NCBI GenBank assembly: GCA_015057625.1
Contig: SVDZ01000009.1
Span: forward strand, 1 to 64,000
Reading direction: 5' to 3'
DNA: 64,000 bases
Source of the DNA: Lachnospiraceae bacterium
Lineage (GTDB): Bacteria > Bacillota > Clostridia > Lachnospirales > Lachnospiraceae
Shown here: positions 1-9,738 of the stretch, one piece after another
How the letters are laid out: the number at the start of each line of letters is the position of its first letter
Position numbering within the stretch: the stretch's first letter is position 1
Notes under the pieces: generated by a model
Told to the model about the DNA's origin: nothing
The model's input: only the letters and a program-made list of their open reading frames with translations
The model's database searches: none
Program-made: the position numbers and the translations under genes

Positions 1-184
1 GATGGTTGCTGTTTAATTATCAATGTTCCTTTTGTTTTGTTGCTGTCTTGTTCAGCAGCAACTCTGATAGTTTAGCATCCTATATGTGTTCTGTCAACAC
101 TTTTTTTCATTTTTTTTATTTTTTTATTATTTCTTTTTAATGCCGCCTTATTCCATAGTATTTTTTCTACATTAATAGGCACTA

Positions 185-212
185 AAAGCCGGGCATTTGC
201 ACGCCCGGCTTT
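185..212. terminator. Bidirectional intrinsic terminator
   Basis: A 10-bp inverted repeat (AAAGCCGGGC / GCCCGGCTTT) with an 8-nt loop. It lies about 60 bases past the stop of the TadG-like gene on the minus strand, with short T runs on both sides. Confidence 0.75.
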
Positions 213-271
213 CTTATCTCTATATATAATACATCTACCTATATAATCCATTCAAATACTGCCCACAGAAT

Positions 272-1999
272 TTAATTATCTTTTTCTGCATCTTCAAGGT
301 ATGTTCTCTGCTTTCTAGCTTCACTAACTACTTCATTAGCAAACTCAGAAAGAACTGATTTGAGTTCATCGCCATTCTTTGCTTCCATATACCAATCGGC
401 ATATTCATAATTTCCTGGGTAGTTATTTTTATATGGCCAATCTGCCTTATGTGTGTTTCCTTCATCTGTCCATATGTCAGGATCATATGTATTCTGCAGT
501 TTCTGCTTAAGCATTAAAGCTGGCTTTGGTATATATTTAGTGTAGTTTTCATCTACCATTCGATAACCTTCATAGTAAACAGCAACCTTATATCGTCTAC
601 CCCATCTGTCATACTGGTATTCATAATGATCAAGCCATTTATCCCACTTCATCACTTGTTTTTGTCTTGTAACTGCAAAATTATTATCAACTGTATTATT
701 AATCGATCTAAGCGAAACCGGATTCAAAACTGCCTGTGCAAACTTTTTATCAACTGTATCATCTAATTTATATCCCAAACAGAAGAATCTGCAATTTGTA
801 CTTTCACTATTTCTAGAAGTATACTCAGATGCGAGTTTAGTTTTCCAATAAGTTGCTGCTTCAATTGTGTATAATCCTACTGCAGATAATTCATTTGAAT
901 ATTCAAATTCTTTTCTATTACCTTGTGACGCATTACCCCAACCAACGATATGATTAATCGCGCCTGTATTTTTGTTGAATTGTACATTTTTATACCCTTC
1001 ATTTATCGGATCATTGTCAGCATATGTACTTTCACCATCAGACATAAGGAACAGAGCCGGAATTCTCTTTAGACTATCTTCCGTTGATTCAACAAGCGTT
1101 TTTCCACCTAACTGTAATCCATACTGGGTGAATGTAGCTGTAGAACGCTCAAGATGTACATAATCATCTCCACCATCGACTACAATATTAAGACTTTCAT
1201 TATCCTTGTAAGCATACATTCCAAGAAAGACTTTAGGAAATCCCGCAGCCAAATTAGTAATCTGGTATGTGTACTCTCTACCGTCAATGGTATTTCCATA
1301 AATCGATGGCAAAGCGTTTCTTAAATGGGTTATTCTCTTTGAACCTACAATATTATCGTCACCAAATACTGATATTGACATTCTGTTTTCTTCATTTTCA
1401 GCTTCAATACTGTTGATTGCCATATTTACGGCATCAATCATAGGTTTAAATTTTTGATCTCTTTTTGTTTTGTCGTTAAACATACTACCTGATAAGTCAA
1501 GAACAAAAGCAACATCGGTAGTTACTTTCTTCTTTTCTTCAGCTTTTACTTCCGTCTTTGCCTGAGCCACGCAAGAAACGTAAACTTTTTCAACACCAAG
1601 GACTCTTGCAAAATTCATATATACCGGAACTTTTGCAGTCACTCTGACAGTATCCTCTGACATAGGCTCTCTGGTATAATCCATAAAATTTTCGTAATCA
1701 TCGATGTCGTATCCATTCTCCTCTACAATTCTATCAACCTCGCCAGCAAATGATGCCATACGCTGTGCCAGAGTCAAATTAGGATCAGCCAATTTTCTTG
1801 ATCCAGCTCTTGCTCCGGCATCAATAGTTGCCTGTAACTGTGCTCTTTTCATATATACTGTACCTAAATCTAATGCAAATGCGCAAAAACCCATTACAAC
1901 AAAAATTAAGAATGCCACTAATATCATAACGACACCTTTTTCCTGTTTTATAAATTTTTTCTTCAAATTTTGAATTTTCTTAGGATTCAACATATTCAC
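272..1999 (-). CDS. TadG-like pilus-associated protein with von Willebrand A domain
   Basis: A 575-residue protein. Residues 23-43 form one membrane helix within a Tad/TadG-type N-terminus (a Gly residue before the helix, then a segment rich in Asp, Ala and Gly). A VWA domain begins near residue 161: DLSGS at 168-172 is the MIDAS metal motif, and a later SDGES segment supplies further acidic residues. TadG proteins of Tad/Flp pilus systems are membrane-anchored with an extracellular VWA domain. Here no tadABC, flp or other pilus gene is adjacent, so the role is inferred from architecture only. The start has a GGAGGGG ribosome site. Confidence 0.72.
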   Translation of the reverse strand: MNMLNPKKIQNLKKKFIKQEKGVVMILVAFLIFVVMGFCAFALDLGTVYMKRAQLQATIDAGARAGSRKLADPNLTLAQRMASFAGEVDRIVEENGYDIDDYENFMDYTREPMSEDTVRVTAKVPVYMNFARVLGVEKVYVSCVAQAKTEVKAEEKKKVTTDVAFVLDLSGSMFNDKTKRDQKFKPMIDAVNMAINSIEAENEENRMSISVFGDDNIVGSKRITHLRNALPSIYGNTIDGREYTYQITNLAAGFPKVFLGMYAYKDNESLNIVVDGGDDYVHLERSTATFTQYGLQLGGKTLVESTEDSLKRIPALFLMSDGESTYADNDPINEGYKNVQFNKNTGAINHIVGWGNASQGNRKEFEYSNELSAVGLYTIEAATYWKTKLASEYTSRNSESTNCRFFCLGYKLDDTVDKKFAQAVLNPVSLRSINNTVDNNFAVTRQKQVMKWDKWLDHYEYQYDRWGRRYKVAVYYEGYRMVDENYTKYIPKPALMLKQKLQNTYDPDIWTDEGNTHKADWPYKNNYPGNYEYADWYMEAKNGDELKSVLSEFANEVVSEARKQRTYLEDAEKDN

Positions 2000-2309
2000 C
2001 CCTCCATTATCAAATCACTTTAACTTGTCATTCCGCACCATTTCCCTCTCTATCAATATTAACACAAATGTCATAATTTTGAAACTGTTTTTTTGCATTT
2101 TATTGTTTTTTTTGTACGGAATTGGCTATTGTAACGTTTTTTGAAGAGTTTTATACTATTTTCAAAGATTTTTGAAATATTTTTATTCCTTTTTCTTTTA
2201 TTCTATAGCATATTTTTTTCTTTTATACTATACTTTCTTTATCAAGAGTGATGATACATTCACTAAAAAACATAACAGTACACATTTTTTGTGCAGAACG
2301 GAGATTTCT
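2000..2309. other. AT-rich divergent intergenic region
   Basis: 310 bases between the divergently transcribed TadG-like and AraC-type genes. It must hold both promoters. It is very AT-rich with long T runs. An open frame runs upstream of the AraC start from a TTG codon at 2172, but it encodes an implausible Phe/Tyr-rich stretch. No convincing conserved element was seen. Confidence 0.5.
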
Positions 2310-3182
2310 ATGAAATATTTATTCGAATATACAGACACCCTAAATTCACCTTTTGAAGCATTCTGCTATGACACTTCCATCGAAAAATTTCCTGTGGAAG
2401 CTCACTGGCATTATTTTGTTGAAGCTGTTTATATGCTCAAAGGCTCCGCTGTAATTACATACAACGGAATAAATTACACATTAAACGAATCTGAGATGAT
2501 GTTTTTTCACTCACAGGCGATACACTCTTTTGACAAGACTACCGATGAAGACATACGTTATCTCGTTATTCAGTTTGATATAAACAAATTAAATAATGCA
2601 GATGCTCATATGCCTAAATTCAGTTCACTGTTCAGAAGTGCTTCTATGGATGATTCTCTTCCCCTAATCTTTAAGCAGGAAAATTTTCCTGACTTCAATT
2701 TAGAAAAATTTTTCTTTAGATGTCTATCTGAGGCTGACGGGAAGCAGTATGGTTACTACTACTACATGCAGCACAGTATATCTCTTTTCTTATTAGAAAT
2801 ATTAAGAATTTGGAAAGAGATGGGATTTTCTGTTGAGAACGAGTCTTACGGAATCGATGAATCCGTATCTATCCATAAAATACTCGAGTACATCGATGCT
2901 CACTCACACGAAAACATTCAGGTTAATGATTTAGCCAAAATGTGCAATATGAGTTATTCCTATTTTGCAAAAACATTCCATAAGTTATATGGGCAATCTT
3001 GCAAAAGCTACATAGAATTCATTAGATTGAATAAAGCAGAAAACTATCTGTTATTTACCAACTACGATTTAAATTTCATCAGTTCAGAGACCGGATTTTC
3101 TGATTGTAGTCATTTGATTAGGATTTTTAAAAGAAAATATGGAATTACCCCAAAACAATTTAGATTAAAATATAAAAAATAG
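2310..3182 (+). CDS. AraC family transcriptional regulator with cupin sensor domain
   Basis: 290 residues from the ATG at 2310, which has a GGAG ribosome site 7 bases upstream; the longer open frame starting at 2172 is not supported. Residues 15-100 look like a cupin-type AraC ligand-binding domain with conserved His residues (AHWHYF near 30). The C-terminal 100 residues hold the double helix-turn-helix (NDLAKMCNMSYSYFAKTFHK, then the GFSDCSHLIRIFKRKYG segment). Such regulators usually respond to a sugar or small molecule. The target is not evident because the neighbours are a divergent TadG-like gene and a convergent small gene. Confidence 0.85.
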   Translation: MKYLFEYTDTLNSPFEAFCYDTSIEKFPVEAHWHYFVEAVYMLKGSAVITYNGINYTLNESEMMFFHSQAIHSFDKTTDEDIRYLVIQFDINKLNNADAHMPKFSSLFRSASMDDSLPLIFKQENFPDFNLEKFFFRCLSEADGKQYGYYYYMQHSISLFLLEILRIWKEMGFSVENESYGIDESVSIHKILEYIDAHSHENIQVNDLAKMCNMSYSYFAKTFHKLYGQSCKSYIEFIRLNKAENYLLFTNYDLNFISSETGFSDCSHLIRIFKRKYGITPKQFRLKYKK

Positions 3183-3204
3183 CGACCATACGGTCGCTAT
3201 TTTT
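3175..3204. terminator. Bidirectional terminator
   Basis: A 13-bp perfect stem (AAAAATAGCGACC / GGTCGCTATTTTT) with a 4-nt loop, placed between the convergent AraC gene and the 125-residue gene. It overlaps the stop codon of the AraC gene. Confidence 0.9.
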
Positions 3205-3221
3205 ATAACTCTCAAGTTATA

Positions 3222-3599
3222 TCAGAATACTCCAAAACCAACTTTAGCTTTATTGATAAGTTGTTTCGCGTATGCTGCTGTTTTCTCTATTGAATTACTA
3301 TCTTCTTCCTCTTCATCCACAACAGTATTTCTTGGTTCCTGTTTGATGCCGTTAATAATCTTATACGCATTTTCTGTAACGCGATCAACATAGTTTGTTG
3401 TGTAGATAAACCTGACTGCTTCTTCGTAATGCCAATCTTCAACGAGAACTTCATATTCTGTTACAATTATTTCTTCTCCATTTTCCAATTGGTCTGCAAT
3501 AAGCACCTCTTTCACTTTTGCAGTCATTTGTTTTTCTTCCAATAGTTCCAACACTCTTTTTGAATCCTCAATTTCACCTGACGAATATACCCTAATCAT
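3222..3599 (-). CDS. Small acidic protein, DUF2007-like
   Basis: 125 residues from the ATG at 3599, chosen over the upstream in-frame start at 3653 because GGGGG lies just before it. The first 65 residues have an alternating strand/helix pattern (MIRVYSSG, then ILLEEK-type helix, EYEVLVEDWHYEEAVRFI) that resembles DUF2007-like putative signalling domains. The remaining residues are acidic and low in complexity. No catalytic motif is visible. It is transcribed alone and convergent with the AraC regulator. The family assignment is tentative. Confidence 0.6.
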   Translation of the reverse strand: MIRVYSSGEIEDSKRVLELLEEKQMTAKVKEVLIADQLENGEEIIVTEYEVLVEDWHYEEAVRFIYTTNYVDRVTENAYKIINGIKQEPRNTVVDEEEEDSNSIEKTAAYAKQLINKAKVGFGVF

Positions 3600-3838
3600 A
3601 TTATTACCCCCTAAATTAGATTTTTTAGTAACGTCAACTAGCCCAAGATTCATTTTAGATTTCTTACAAGTTGTATATTAATGCCTCATCCACTACGAAT
3701 TATACACTACTTCTTTATCAAATTAAAGTACTAATTTTTATATTTATTCAAAAAATGAATACCCATACATATCAAATACCTACTAAACCAGCCAATATTC
3801 TAGTCTTCGAACTAATTACGCTTCTAAAAAAACATTTT

Positions 3839-4993
3839 TTAAATATTATTTTTACTTATATAATATACAGCGATCATTGCACATAACACCACAATATTAT
3901 AAACGGTAAATTTGAAAAGATATTTCCATTTGACAGAATCTTTTTCTCTAGCAACTTGTCTAAAGGAGATAAGACTTGCCATAGAAGCAATGATTGTTCC
4001 AAATCCTGCAACATCTAAACCAACAATCAGTTCCTCCAGATTATTAGTGAAATCAGACAACAGTAAAGCAGCCGGCACATTGCTGATAACCTGACTAATT
4101 GTTATAGACAGAAAAAACTCACTTCCATCAACGAATCCCCCTAGTTTTGTGGAAAACCATTCCATTTTTCCCACGTTTCCGACAAATATAAAAAAGAATA
4201 CAAAAGTCAAAAGCAGTGAATAGTCTATTTTCATGAGCACGCTTTTGTCTACCAATAATATTGCCACAAATATAACCAATCCCACCGCTTTATAGTCTAT
4301 CATCCTAAACACTGAGCATAAACACAATAAAAACATTACTGAATAAAGTAAGAGTTTCAATGGTTCCATTTGACTTTCAACCTGGTAGCTATCTATTTTC
4401 TCCTCTGCTCTCCCTTGATTTCTGCAAACAAACATTGTAGAGATTAACAGAATGCAAAATCCAACTATTGAGTAAGGTGCCATCAAATGTACGAAGTTAA
4501 AAAACTCCATTTTGCCCACACTGTATATATAGAGATTCTGAGGATTTCCAACCGGAGTCAGCATGCTTCCCAAATTCGCCGCAACAGTTTGCATGGCAAC
4601 GATTGGTATAAATAATTTTGCAGATGTTTCATTATCAAGTCTGTTTAATACCGTAAAAGAAAAAGGCACAAATGTTATCAAAGCCACATCATTTGTTATC
4701 AGCATACTAAAAAAGAAACACAGCGCTACGAGTACAAATACAATATATGTGATGTTATTTGACTTTGCCAACAACCATTCTGCGATATAGCTAAACACTC
4801 CTATTCTCTTGTAGGCTTCCATAACTACCATTAGGGAGAATAATATTACGATAGTTCGGTAATCAATGTACTCTATATATTTTTTGTTAGGATGTACAAA
4901 AAAGCAAGAGACTACAGCCATACAGATAGCTATAGTCAAAATTGCCTCTTTCTTTACCAATCTAATTAAATAATTTATGCACGAATTATTCAT
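3839..4993 (-). CDS. SLC13/ArsB-type anion permease
   Basis: 384 residues and about ten hydrophobic segments. It resembles the ion-transporter superfamily proteins of the ArsB/CitMHS type, with a re-entrant TPVGNPQNLYIYS motif near residue 155 that is typical of this group. It probably moves an anion or dicarboxylate across the membrane; the substrate cannot be read from sequence. Its start overlaps the stop of the upstream glycosyltransferase gene by 4 bases (ATGA), so the two are translationally coupled and cotranscribed. Confidence 0.78.
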   Translation of the reverse strand: MNNSCINYLIRLVKKEAILTIAICMAVVSCFFVHPNKKYIEYIDYRTIVILFSLMVVMEAYKRIGVFSYIAEWLLAKSNNITYIVFVLVALCFFFSMLITNDVALITFVPFSFTVLNRLDNETSAKLFIPIVAMQTVAANLGSMLTPVGNPQNLYIYSVGKMEFFNFVHLMAPYSIVGFCILLISTMFVCRNQGRAEEKIDSYQVESQMEPLKLLLYSVMFLLCLCSVFRMIDYKAVGLVIFVAILLVDKSVLMKIDYSLLLTFVFFFIFVGNVGKMEWFSTKLGGFVDGSEFFLSITISQVISNVPAALLLSDFTNNLEELIVGLDVAGFGTIIASMASLISFRQVAREKDSVKWKYLFKFTVYNIVVLCAMIAVYYISKNNI

Positions 4994-6141
4994 TTTTCTT
5001 CCTGTTCCAATACATCTGTATATATATATTCAGCATTTGTCGCAAAAGCTTCTGTGGAATAATTTTTTCTTATTGTATCTGCAGCTCGCTCTCCCATTTT
5101 TTCACGATAAGATTCATCTGAAAGAAGTTTATGAAGTTCTTTTTCAAACTCTTCCTTTGTGCTGTAGGTAAAACCATTTATTCCATTGTCTACCACATCA
5201 TCAAGGCAGGCATCTTCTTTACACAAAATAGGAAGTCCGCATGCCATCGCCTCAATATATGTTAGTCCCTGTGTTTCACTTTGAGATGCACTTACAAAAA
5301 CATCTCCAACTTTGTAATACTTTGCAACCTCTTCAGGAGACACCATCCCGGTAAATATAACTCTGTTCTCGAGTTTTAATTTTTTCACCTTCTCTTCTAT
5401 ATGATGTCTGTATGGTCCGTCACCAACTATAAGAAGTCTAGGACCATCAACGGTGTGCAACATTTCCAGTATCTCCTCGATATTCTTCTCTTTTGCTATT
5501 CTTCCAAGATAAACCAAAACTCGCTCATCTTTATCAATTCCCAGTTCATTTCTCAACGCATCTCTATCTGACTCTTCTATTGAGGAATAGATATCCTTAA
5601 GTTCCAGTCCGGATGGAACTGTGTAAATTGGCTCCTTAACACCATAACCTTCAAGAAGTTCCTTAACCTTGTCAGTCGGTGCAACCACTGCATCTGTTCG
5701 TGTAAGAAGTTTTCTCGAAAAAAGTGAAACCATATATTTTCCCACCCTCTTGCTCGGAGAAAAATAGTGGGTAAAATCTTCATAGACTGTATGATAAGTA
5801 TGAACAATCGGTGCATCGCATTTTCTTGCAATATGTTTTGCAATAATAAATGTAGAAAACTCACACTGACTGTGTATTATATCCGGTTTCCATTCTATTA
5901 ATTCATTAATTAATTTGCGTGACAATGACACCCTGATTCTCGCATTAGGATAAATCTTTCCGGCGCTCACTGAACCTATGTATGTAACATTTCCATCCAC
6001 ATGAGATCTCACGTTATTGGACAATGTAAGAATTTTCACTTCATGACCTTTTTCTTCAAGACCGTTAGCCAAATTAATAACCGATGTAACTACGCCATTA
6101 ATCACAGGCTTATACCAGTCCGATGTAATTAATACCTTCAT
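4990..6141 (-). CDS. Family 4 glycosyltransferase
   Basis: 383 residues with a GT-B fold pattern. The N-terminal half starts MKVLITSDWYKPVINGVVTS. The C-terminal half has a nucleotide-sugar binding segment VLVYLGRIAKEKNIEEILE near residue 215 and the E-x7-E retaining motif in SETQGLTYIEAMACGLPIL near 290-305. It is close in style to diacylglycerol glucosyl- or galactosyltransferases that act on membrane lipids, but the acceptor is inferred. It lies 23 bases after the MoxR gene and is coupled to the downstream permease. Confidence 0.85.
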   Translation of the reverse strand: MKVLITSDWYKPVINGVVTSVINLANGLEEKGHEVKILTLSNNVRSHVDGNVTYIGSVSAGKIYPNARIRVSLSRKLINELIEWKPDIIHSQCEFSTFIIAKHIARKCDAPIVHTYHTVYEDFTHYFSPSKRVGKYMVSLFSRKLLTRTDAVVAPTDKVKELLEGYGVKEPIYTVPSGLELKDIYSSIEESDRDALRNELGIDKDERVLVYLGRIAKEKNIEEILEMLHTVDGPRLLIVGDGPYRHHIEEKVKKLKLENRVIFTGMVSPEEVAKYYKVGDVFVSASQSETQGLTYIEAMACGLPILCKEDACLDDVVDNGINGFTYSTKEEFEKELHKLLSDESYREKMGERAADTIRKNYSTEAFATNAEYIYTDVLEQEEK

Positions 6142-6164
6142 TTTCTCTTCCTTTGTATCTATTA

Positions 6165-7241
6165 TTAATCATATAAATATTCATTAGATTTGATAAATTC
6201 AAAAATATTATCGTTATCTGTATTTAAGAATATCTGTTTAGTCACTCTCCTGTTGAGACCAATCAACTCTCTTATCCCCATAACTGTATATTCAGAGTTC
6301 TGGAACTCAAATATAATATCTATCGCAGTTCTGACAAGTCTGACCTGCTCATCTGACAACTCTTCCACTGCAAACACATTTGAAAGAAATCTGAGCCTGT
6401 TTGCGATAGAAGAAATAAACACACTCACCTCATCCATTTCAACAGGAAGTTGTTTCTGTCCTGAAATCACTTGATCAAGTGTAACATATTTATCTTGTTT
6501 TTTGCAAAATTCAAAAAACTGCCTAGCTTCAACTTCCCCAATGTTTCCGGCAATTTTGTTTCTAACCACATTTTTAGTCACATCATCATCATAATGAAGA
6601 ATGTCGCTGACTCTCACCCAGGATCTAGGTGTTGCAAAGGTCATAGCGTCACTCTCCGGATCATGCGTATGGAGCGCAGAAGGTTTAAAAGACAAATATG
6701 AAACAACTAATGGGTGTACTCCATTGTTGAGAGCATATGTGTACTTCCATGTTTCAAAGTCTGGTTCTATGTAATGTATTTCAAATCTGTCCGCAAGAGG
6801 ACCCGCCAGATGAATATATACTCCGTCATCATCCTCTCTGTTTCCCAGTGCAATTACAAAAGTGCCTTCCGGCAATTTGTACTGACCTATTCTTCTGTCA
6901 AGAATCAGCTGATAAGCCGCGACCTGTACTTTTTTGCTACAGGAAGTAATCTCATCCAACAAAAGAATAGTCTTATTTCCATCTCTTTTCTCGTCAGGTA
7001 AAATATCCGGAGAAAGCCATATTGTTTTAGTTTTGTCTTCATTAGGAAAAATCAATCCGCTTATTTCCACTTCCGACATTTGTGCAAGACGTAAATCTAT
7101 AACTTTATAACCGTATTTTTTCCCGATTTGCTGAATCAGTTCAGACTTACCAATACCGGGCGCTCCAAGGCCCAGAATAGAATGTTTTATGTTATGGACT
7201 ATATTAAATTCTATTGTTTCTGCGAATTCACTAATGTTCAT
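6165..7241 (-). CDS. MoxR-type AAA+ ATPase
   Basis: 358 residues. Walker A GAPGIGKSE lies near residues 26-34 and Walker B ILLLDEIT near residue 93, followed by a sensor-type GNRED segment. This is the AAA_5/MoxR class, whose members act as chaperones for partner proteins with a von Willebrand domain. The gene for such a partner lies 12 bases upstream, which strongly supports a MoxR-VWA pair. The C-terminal region is helical and has no further recognisable domain. Ribosome site GGAG precedes the ATG. Confidence 0.85.
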   Translation of the reverse strand: MNISEFAETIEFNIVHNIKHSILGLGAPGIGKSELIQQIGKKYGYKVIDLRLAQMSEVEISGLIFPNEDKTKTIWLSPDILPDEKRDGNKTILLLDEITSCSKKVQVAAYQLILDRRIGQYKLPEGTFVIALGNREDDDGVYIHLAGPLADRFEIHYIEPDFETWKYTYALNNGVHPLVVSYLSFKPSALHTHDPESDAMTFATPRSWVRVSDILHYDDDVTKNVVRNKIAGNIGEVEARQFFEFCKKQDKYVTLDQVISGQKQLPVEMDEVSVFISSIANRLRFLSNVFAVEELSDEQVRLVRTAIDIIFEFQNSEYTVMGIRELIGLNRRVTKQIFLNTDNDNIFEFIKSNEYLYD

Positions 7242-7253
7242 AAAGTTTTTCTC

Positions 7254-8441
7254 CTACAGATATGTTATTTTGCCAAGTTGCTCTGCTTTTCGTTTATTAA
7301 CCGAATGACTAGTCAGCAACACTATGGTTTTTTTTCTGAGATTGTGAGGAACTTTATTTTTCTCAAGTATCCCAAAATATCCATCTGTCAACACTATCAT
7401 AGCAACCGGTTTAATCCTGTTTTCCTTTATCCAATCATATACACAATTAATATCAGTACCTCCTATATGTTTTGGGGTGAGTTTGTACATTTCCTTGTAA
7501 TTTCTGATATTTCTGTATATGGTATTTACCTTTGTATCCCAATATGCAATATTAAGTTCACATTTATTATTTCGGCATATCCTGTATGCCTGAGTATAAA
7601 ACTCATTCATGGTATGTTCATTTATAGATCCTGATGAATCAATAAACATCCACACACTTTCAAGCTTTTCTTCATGCCCATAACCCGGAACTATAATTCC
7701 TCTGTGCAAATACTTTCTTTCCGGAGTCGCGTATGATGTTTCATCGCTATCCACTTCACTTAGATATTCTATCAAGAGTTTGTCCCATGCAATAGTTTTT
7801 GACTCAACAAGTTTAAGAACATCTCTTGGAACATACATATTATCAATTCGACTACTGTTCTTTTTGAGCGACTCTCTAATCAACTGTTTGCGCCACTCTT
7901 CCATATTGCCTTCCTGTTCTTCACTGAAATCAGACTGAATTATGTCATCAGGGACTGCTATCCTACTAACACCCTGATACTCCTCATCAAAAACAACCTG
8001 ATTTCCCTCCACCGTGTATCTGTTAAAGAACTGATAATAAAAATCATCAGCACTTTTTTCCTGTTCATTTGGTCTGAATACACCGCGAGGTGGCCTCTCT
8101 ATAGGCATATTGTATTCATTTAACTGAGGCATCATTTTTATTATCATATTATTTACAACAATATCACATGCCGTATTCCACAGAGATGTATCTCTGTCTC
8201 CATGTCTCTTGCAATGTCCAAGAAGGAGATGCAATACCTCATGTAATGCAACAAAATTAAATTGTCCCTCTGTCAGGCCCATCATATAATCATGATTGTA
8301 GTATATAATCTTTCCGTCAGTGGCTGCAGTACCGATATCATTGCGTTCTTTAAATTTAACCTTCATAATAATGTCACCATAGAAAGGGTTATTTCTTAGC
8401 ATATTCACTCTGAATTTGCTAAATTTTTCTTCCACGCACAT
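7254..8441 (-). CDS. Metallopeptidase-like protein with VWA-like domain (DUF2201 type)
   Basis: 395 residues. The N-terminal domain carries HEVLHLLLGH near residues 67-76, an HExxH zinc motif with a third His downstream as in DUF2201_N putative metallopeptidases. The C-terminal domain from about residue 260 has MFIDSSGSI, matching the DxSxS MIDAS of a VWA fold, and a later VLTDGYFG. It pairs with the MoxR ATPase just downstream. The cellular target is unknown. Start chosen at 8441 with GGGAGG 6 bases upstream. Confidence 0.82.
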   Translation of the reverse strand: MCVEEKFSKFRVNMLRNNPFYGDIIMKVKFKERNDIGTAATDGKIIYYNHDYMMGLTEGQFNFVALHEVLHLLLGHCKRHGDRDTSLWNTACDIVVNNMIIKMMPQLNEYNMPIERPPRGVFRPNEQEKSADDFYYQFFNRYTVEGNQVVFDEEYQGVSRIAVPDDIIQSDFSEEQEGNMEEWRKQLIRESLKKNSSRIDNMYVPRDVLKLVESKTIAWDKLLIEYLSEVDSDETSYATPERKYLHRGIIVPGYGHEEKLESVWMFIDSSGSINEHTMNEFYTQAYRICRNNKCELNIAYWDTKVNTIYRNIRNYKEMYKLTPKHIGGTDINCVYDWIKENRIKPVAMIVLTDGYFGILEKNKVPHNLRKKTIVLLTSHSVNKRKAEQLGKITYL

Positions 8442-8456
8442 ATCATACCTCCCGGC

Positions 8457-9422
8457 CTAAACCATTGAAAGCAAATAATACTTTTTCATCAACTTAGATT
8501 TTGTATCCATACTTTCAAGCGGATTTCCTTTTGAATCAAATATATCCCACAATTCCCTTATATACTCTTCTTCATTTTTCTTATAAAGATAATTTCTTGT
8601 ATATAAATAGTAATCCTCACCGTCGCAGCGCATCTTTTCGACCGATTGCCAAAATGCATGTGCAAGTTCAATAGAAAAGTTAACGACTATTCTGTCTCTG
8701 TCTTTCTTATTCTCATTCGGATTAAAATGAATCACCGCAGCCTTACTCACTTCGATAATCTCTTTAGCCCTAATCCAGTAATCATTCATATCATCGGCAT
8801 CAACGCTATAAGGTGTAGTCTTATTATTGACTATAATATCTTTCACACACTCATACTCATCTGTAAGCATGCTTTCAGAAAAATGAATAACCCCTGTTAT
8901 TTCATCTTCCGAATCACCAACCAAAAACAGCCTCTCAATTCCACCTCTAATTTCCTGTTCATTCCAGTTAGTATACCCCTTATCAATCATCATATTTTCA
9001 AGGGTACCTGTCAGTCTGGAAAAGGTATTTGCAACTACATACGCTTCGCCTTTTGCGTCATAACGAATATTTGAATAAAGTTCTTTGTATTCATCTTCTT
9101 TTAAACGCATTCCAATTTTAATTAACTTTAATTTCCCGTCACCCTTAAAAACGCCATCATAAGACTGAACAACCGACGGTGGAATGGTAATTTTTTCAAG
9201 ATTGGGAAGATTAGAGAATGCTCCGTATTTAACAATCTCCACTCCCTGCTCAATCACTATTTCCTTTACAATGTCACTGTCTGAAAAAGCATTTCTTCCG
9301 ATTCGAACTATCTTTTGTCCCTCACTTGTATATGCCGGAACAACTATTTTTTCTTCGCGGACATTGTAGGTGATAAGTGTCCTATCAGCTATAGCCATAT
9401 TTTCATCGAAAAATATATCCAT
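8457..9422 (-). CDS. BspA-type leucine-rich repeat protein, unknown function
   Basis: 321 residues. Residues 30-105 contain two to three LRR_5/BspA-like repeats (IVRIGRNAFSDSDIVKEIVI, then GAFSNLPNLEKITIPPSV). The rest has no recognised domain; acidic and aromatic residues are frequent. No signal peptide is visible, so it appears cytoplasmic, unlike most BspA proteins. Its start overlaps the stop of the preceding 91-residue gene by one base (TAATG). It lies 15 bases before the metallopeptidase/VWA gene, which makes it a likely member of the MoxR operon. Confidence 0.65.
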   Translation of the reverse strand: MDIFFDENMAIADRTLITYNVREEKIVVPAYTSEGQKIVRIGRNAFSDSDIVKEIVIEQGVEIVKYGAFSNLPNLEKITIPPSVVQSYDGVFKGDGKLKLIKIGMRLKEDEYKELYSNIRYDAKGEAYVVANTFSRLTGTLENMMIDKGYTNWNEQEIRGGIERLFLVGDSEDEITGVIHFSESMLTDEYECVKDIIVNNKTTPYSVDADDMNDYWIRAKEIIEVSKAAVIHFNPNENKKDRDRIVVNFSIELAHAFWQSVEKMRCDGEDYYLYTRNYLYKKNEEEYIRELWDIFDSKGNPLESMDTKSKLMKKYYLLSMV

Positions 9423-9697
9423 TATTGCTCCTTAGCCCCTTTTTTCTTTTTCCGCACTTTTATTTTTTTAATAGTATCCAGAATGACAATGTCTTTTTCC
9501 AACAAACCATTTTCTTTTAATTCCATAAACTCATCAAAGCCCTGCATCGTGATGTCAATTATATCCAAAAGTCTTTTGTCTTCTTCGTCGTATCGCACAC
9601 GTTCCTTAAGTTCCATAAGATTACCTGTGAACTTTTCTTTTGTAGAAGATGCGTACACAATTCTCCTGATAAATTCCAACAGTACTTTTATATCCAT
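9422..9697 (-). CDS. Small charged hypothetical protein of the MoxR operon
   Basis: 91 residues, highly charged, predicted helical, ending in a lysine-rich tail. No family recognised. Supported as a gene by its one-base TAATG coupling with the downstream LRR gene and an AGGA ribosome site. Function unknown. Confidence 0.6.
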   Translation of the reverse strand: MDIKVLLEFIRRIVYASSTKEKFTGNLMELKERVRYDEEDKRLLDIIDITMQGFDEFMELKENGLLEKDIVILDTIKKIKVRKKKKGAKEQ

Positions 9698-9738
9698 TTC
9701 CTATCACCACATTGTATCTATTACCGAATAATCACTAA

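Noticed and set aside
2172..2309. N-terminal extension of the AraC protein
   Set aside because: It would start at a TTG with no ribosome site and encode a Phe/Tyr-rich stretch; the ATG at 2310 has a good site.
7128..7634. 168-codon plus-strand frame opposite the MoxR and VWA genes
   Set aside because: Antisense shadow with Cys/Phe/Ile-rich composition and no ribosome site.
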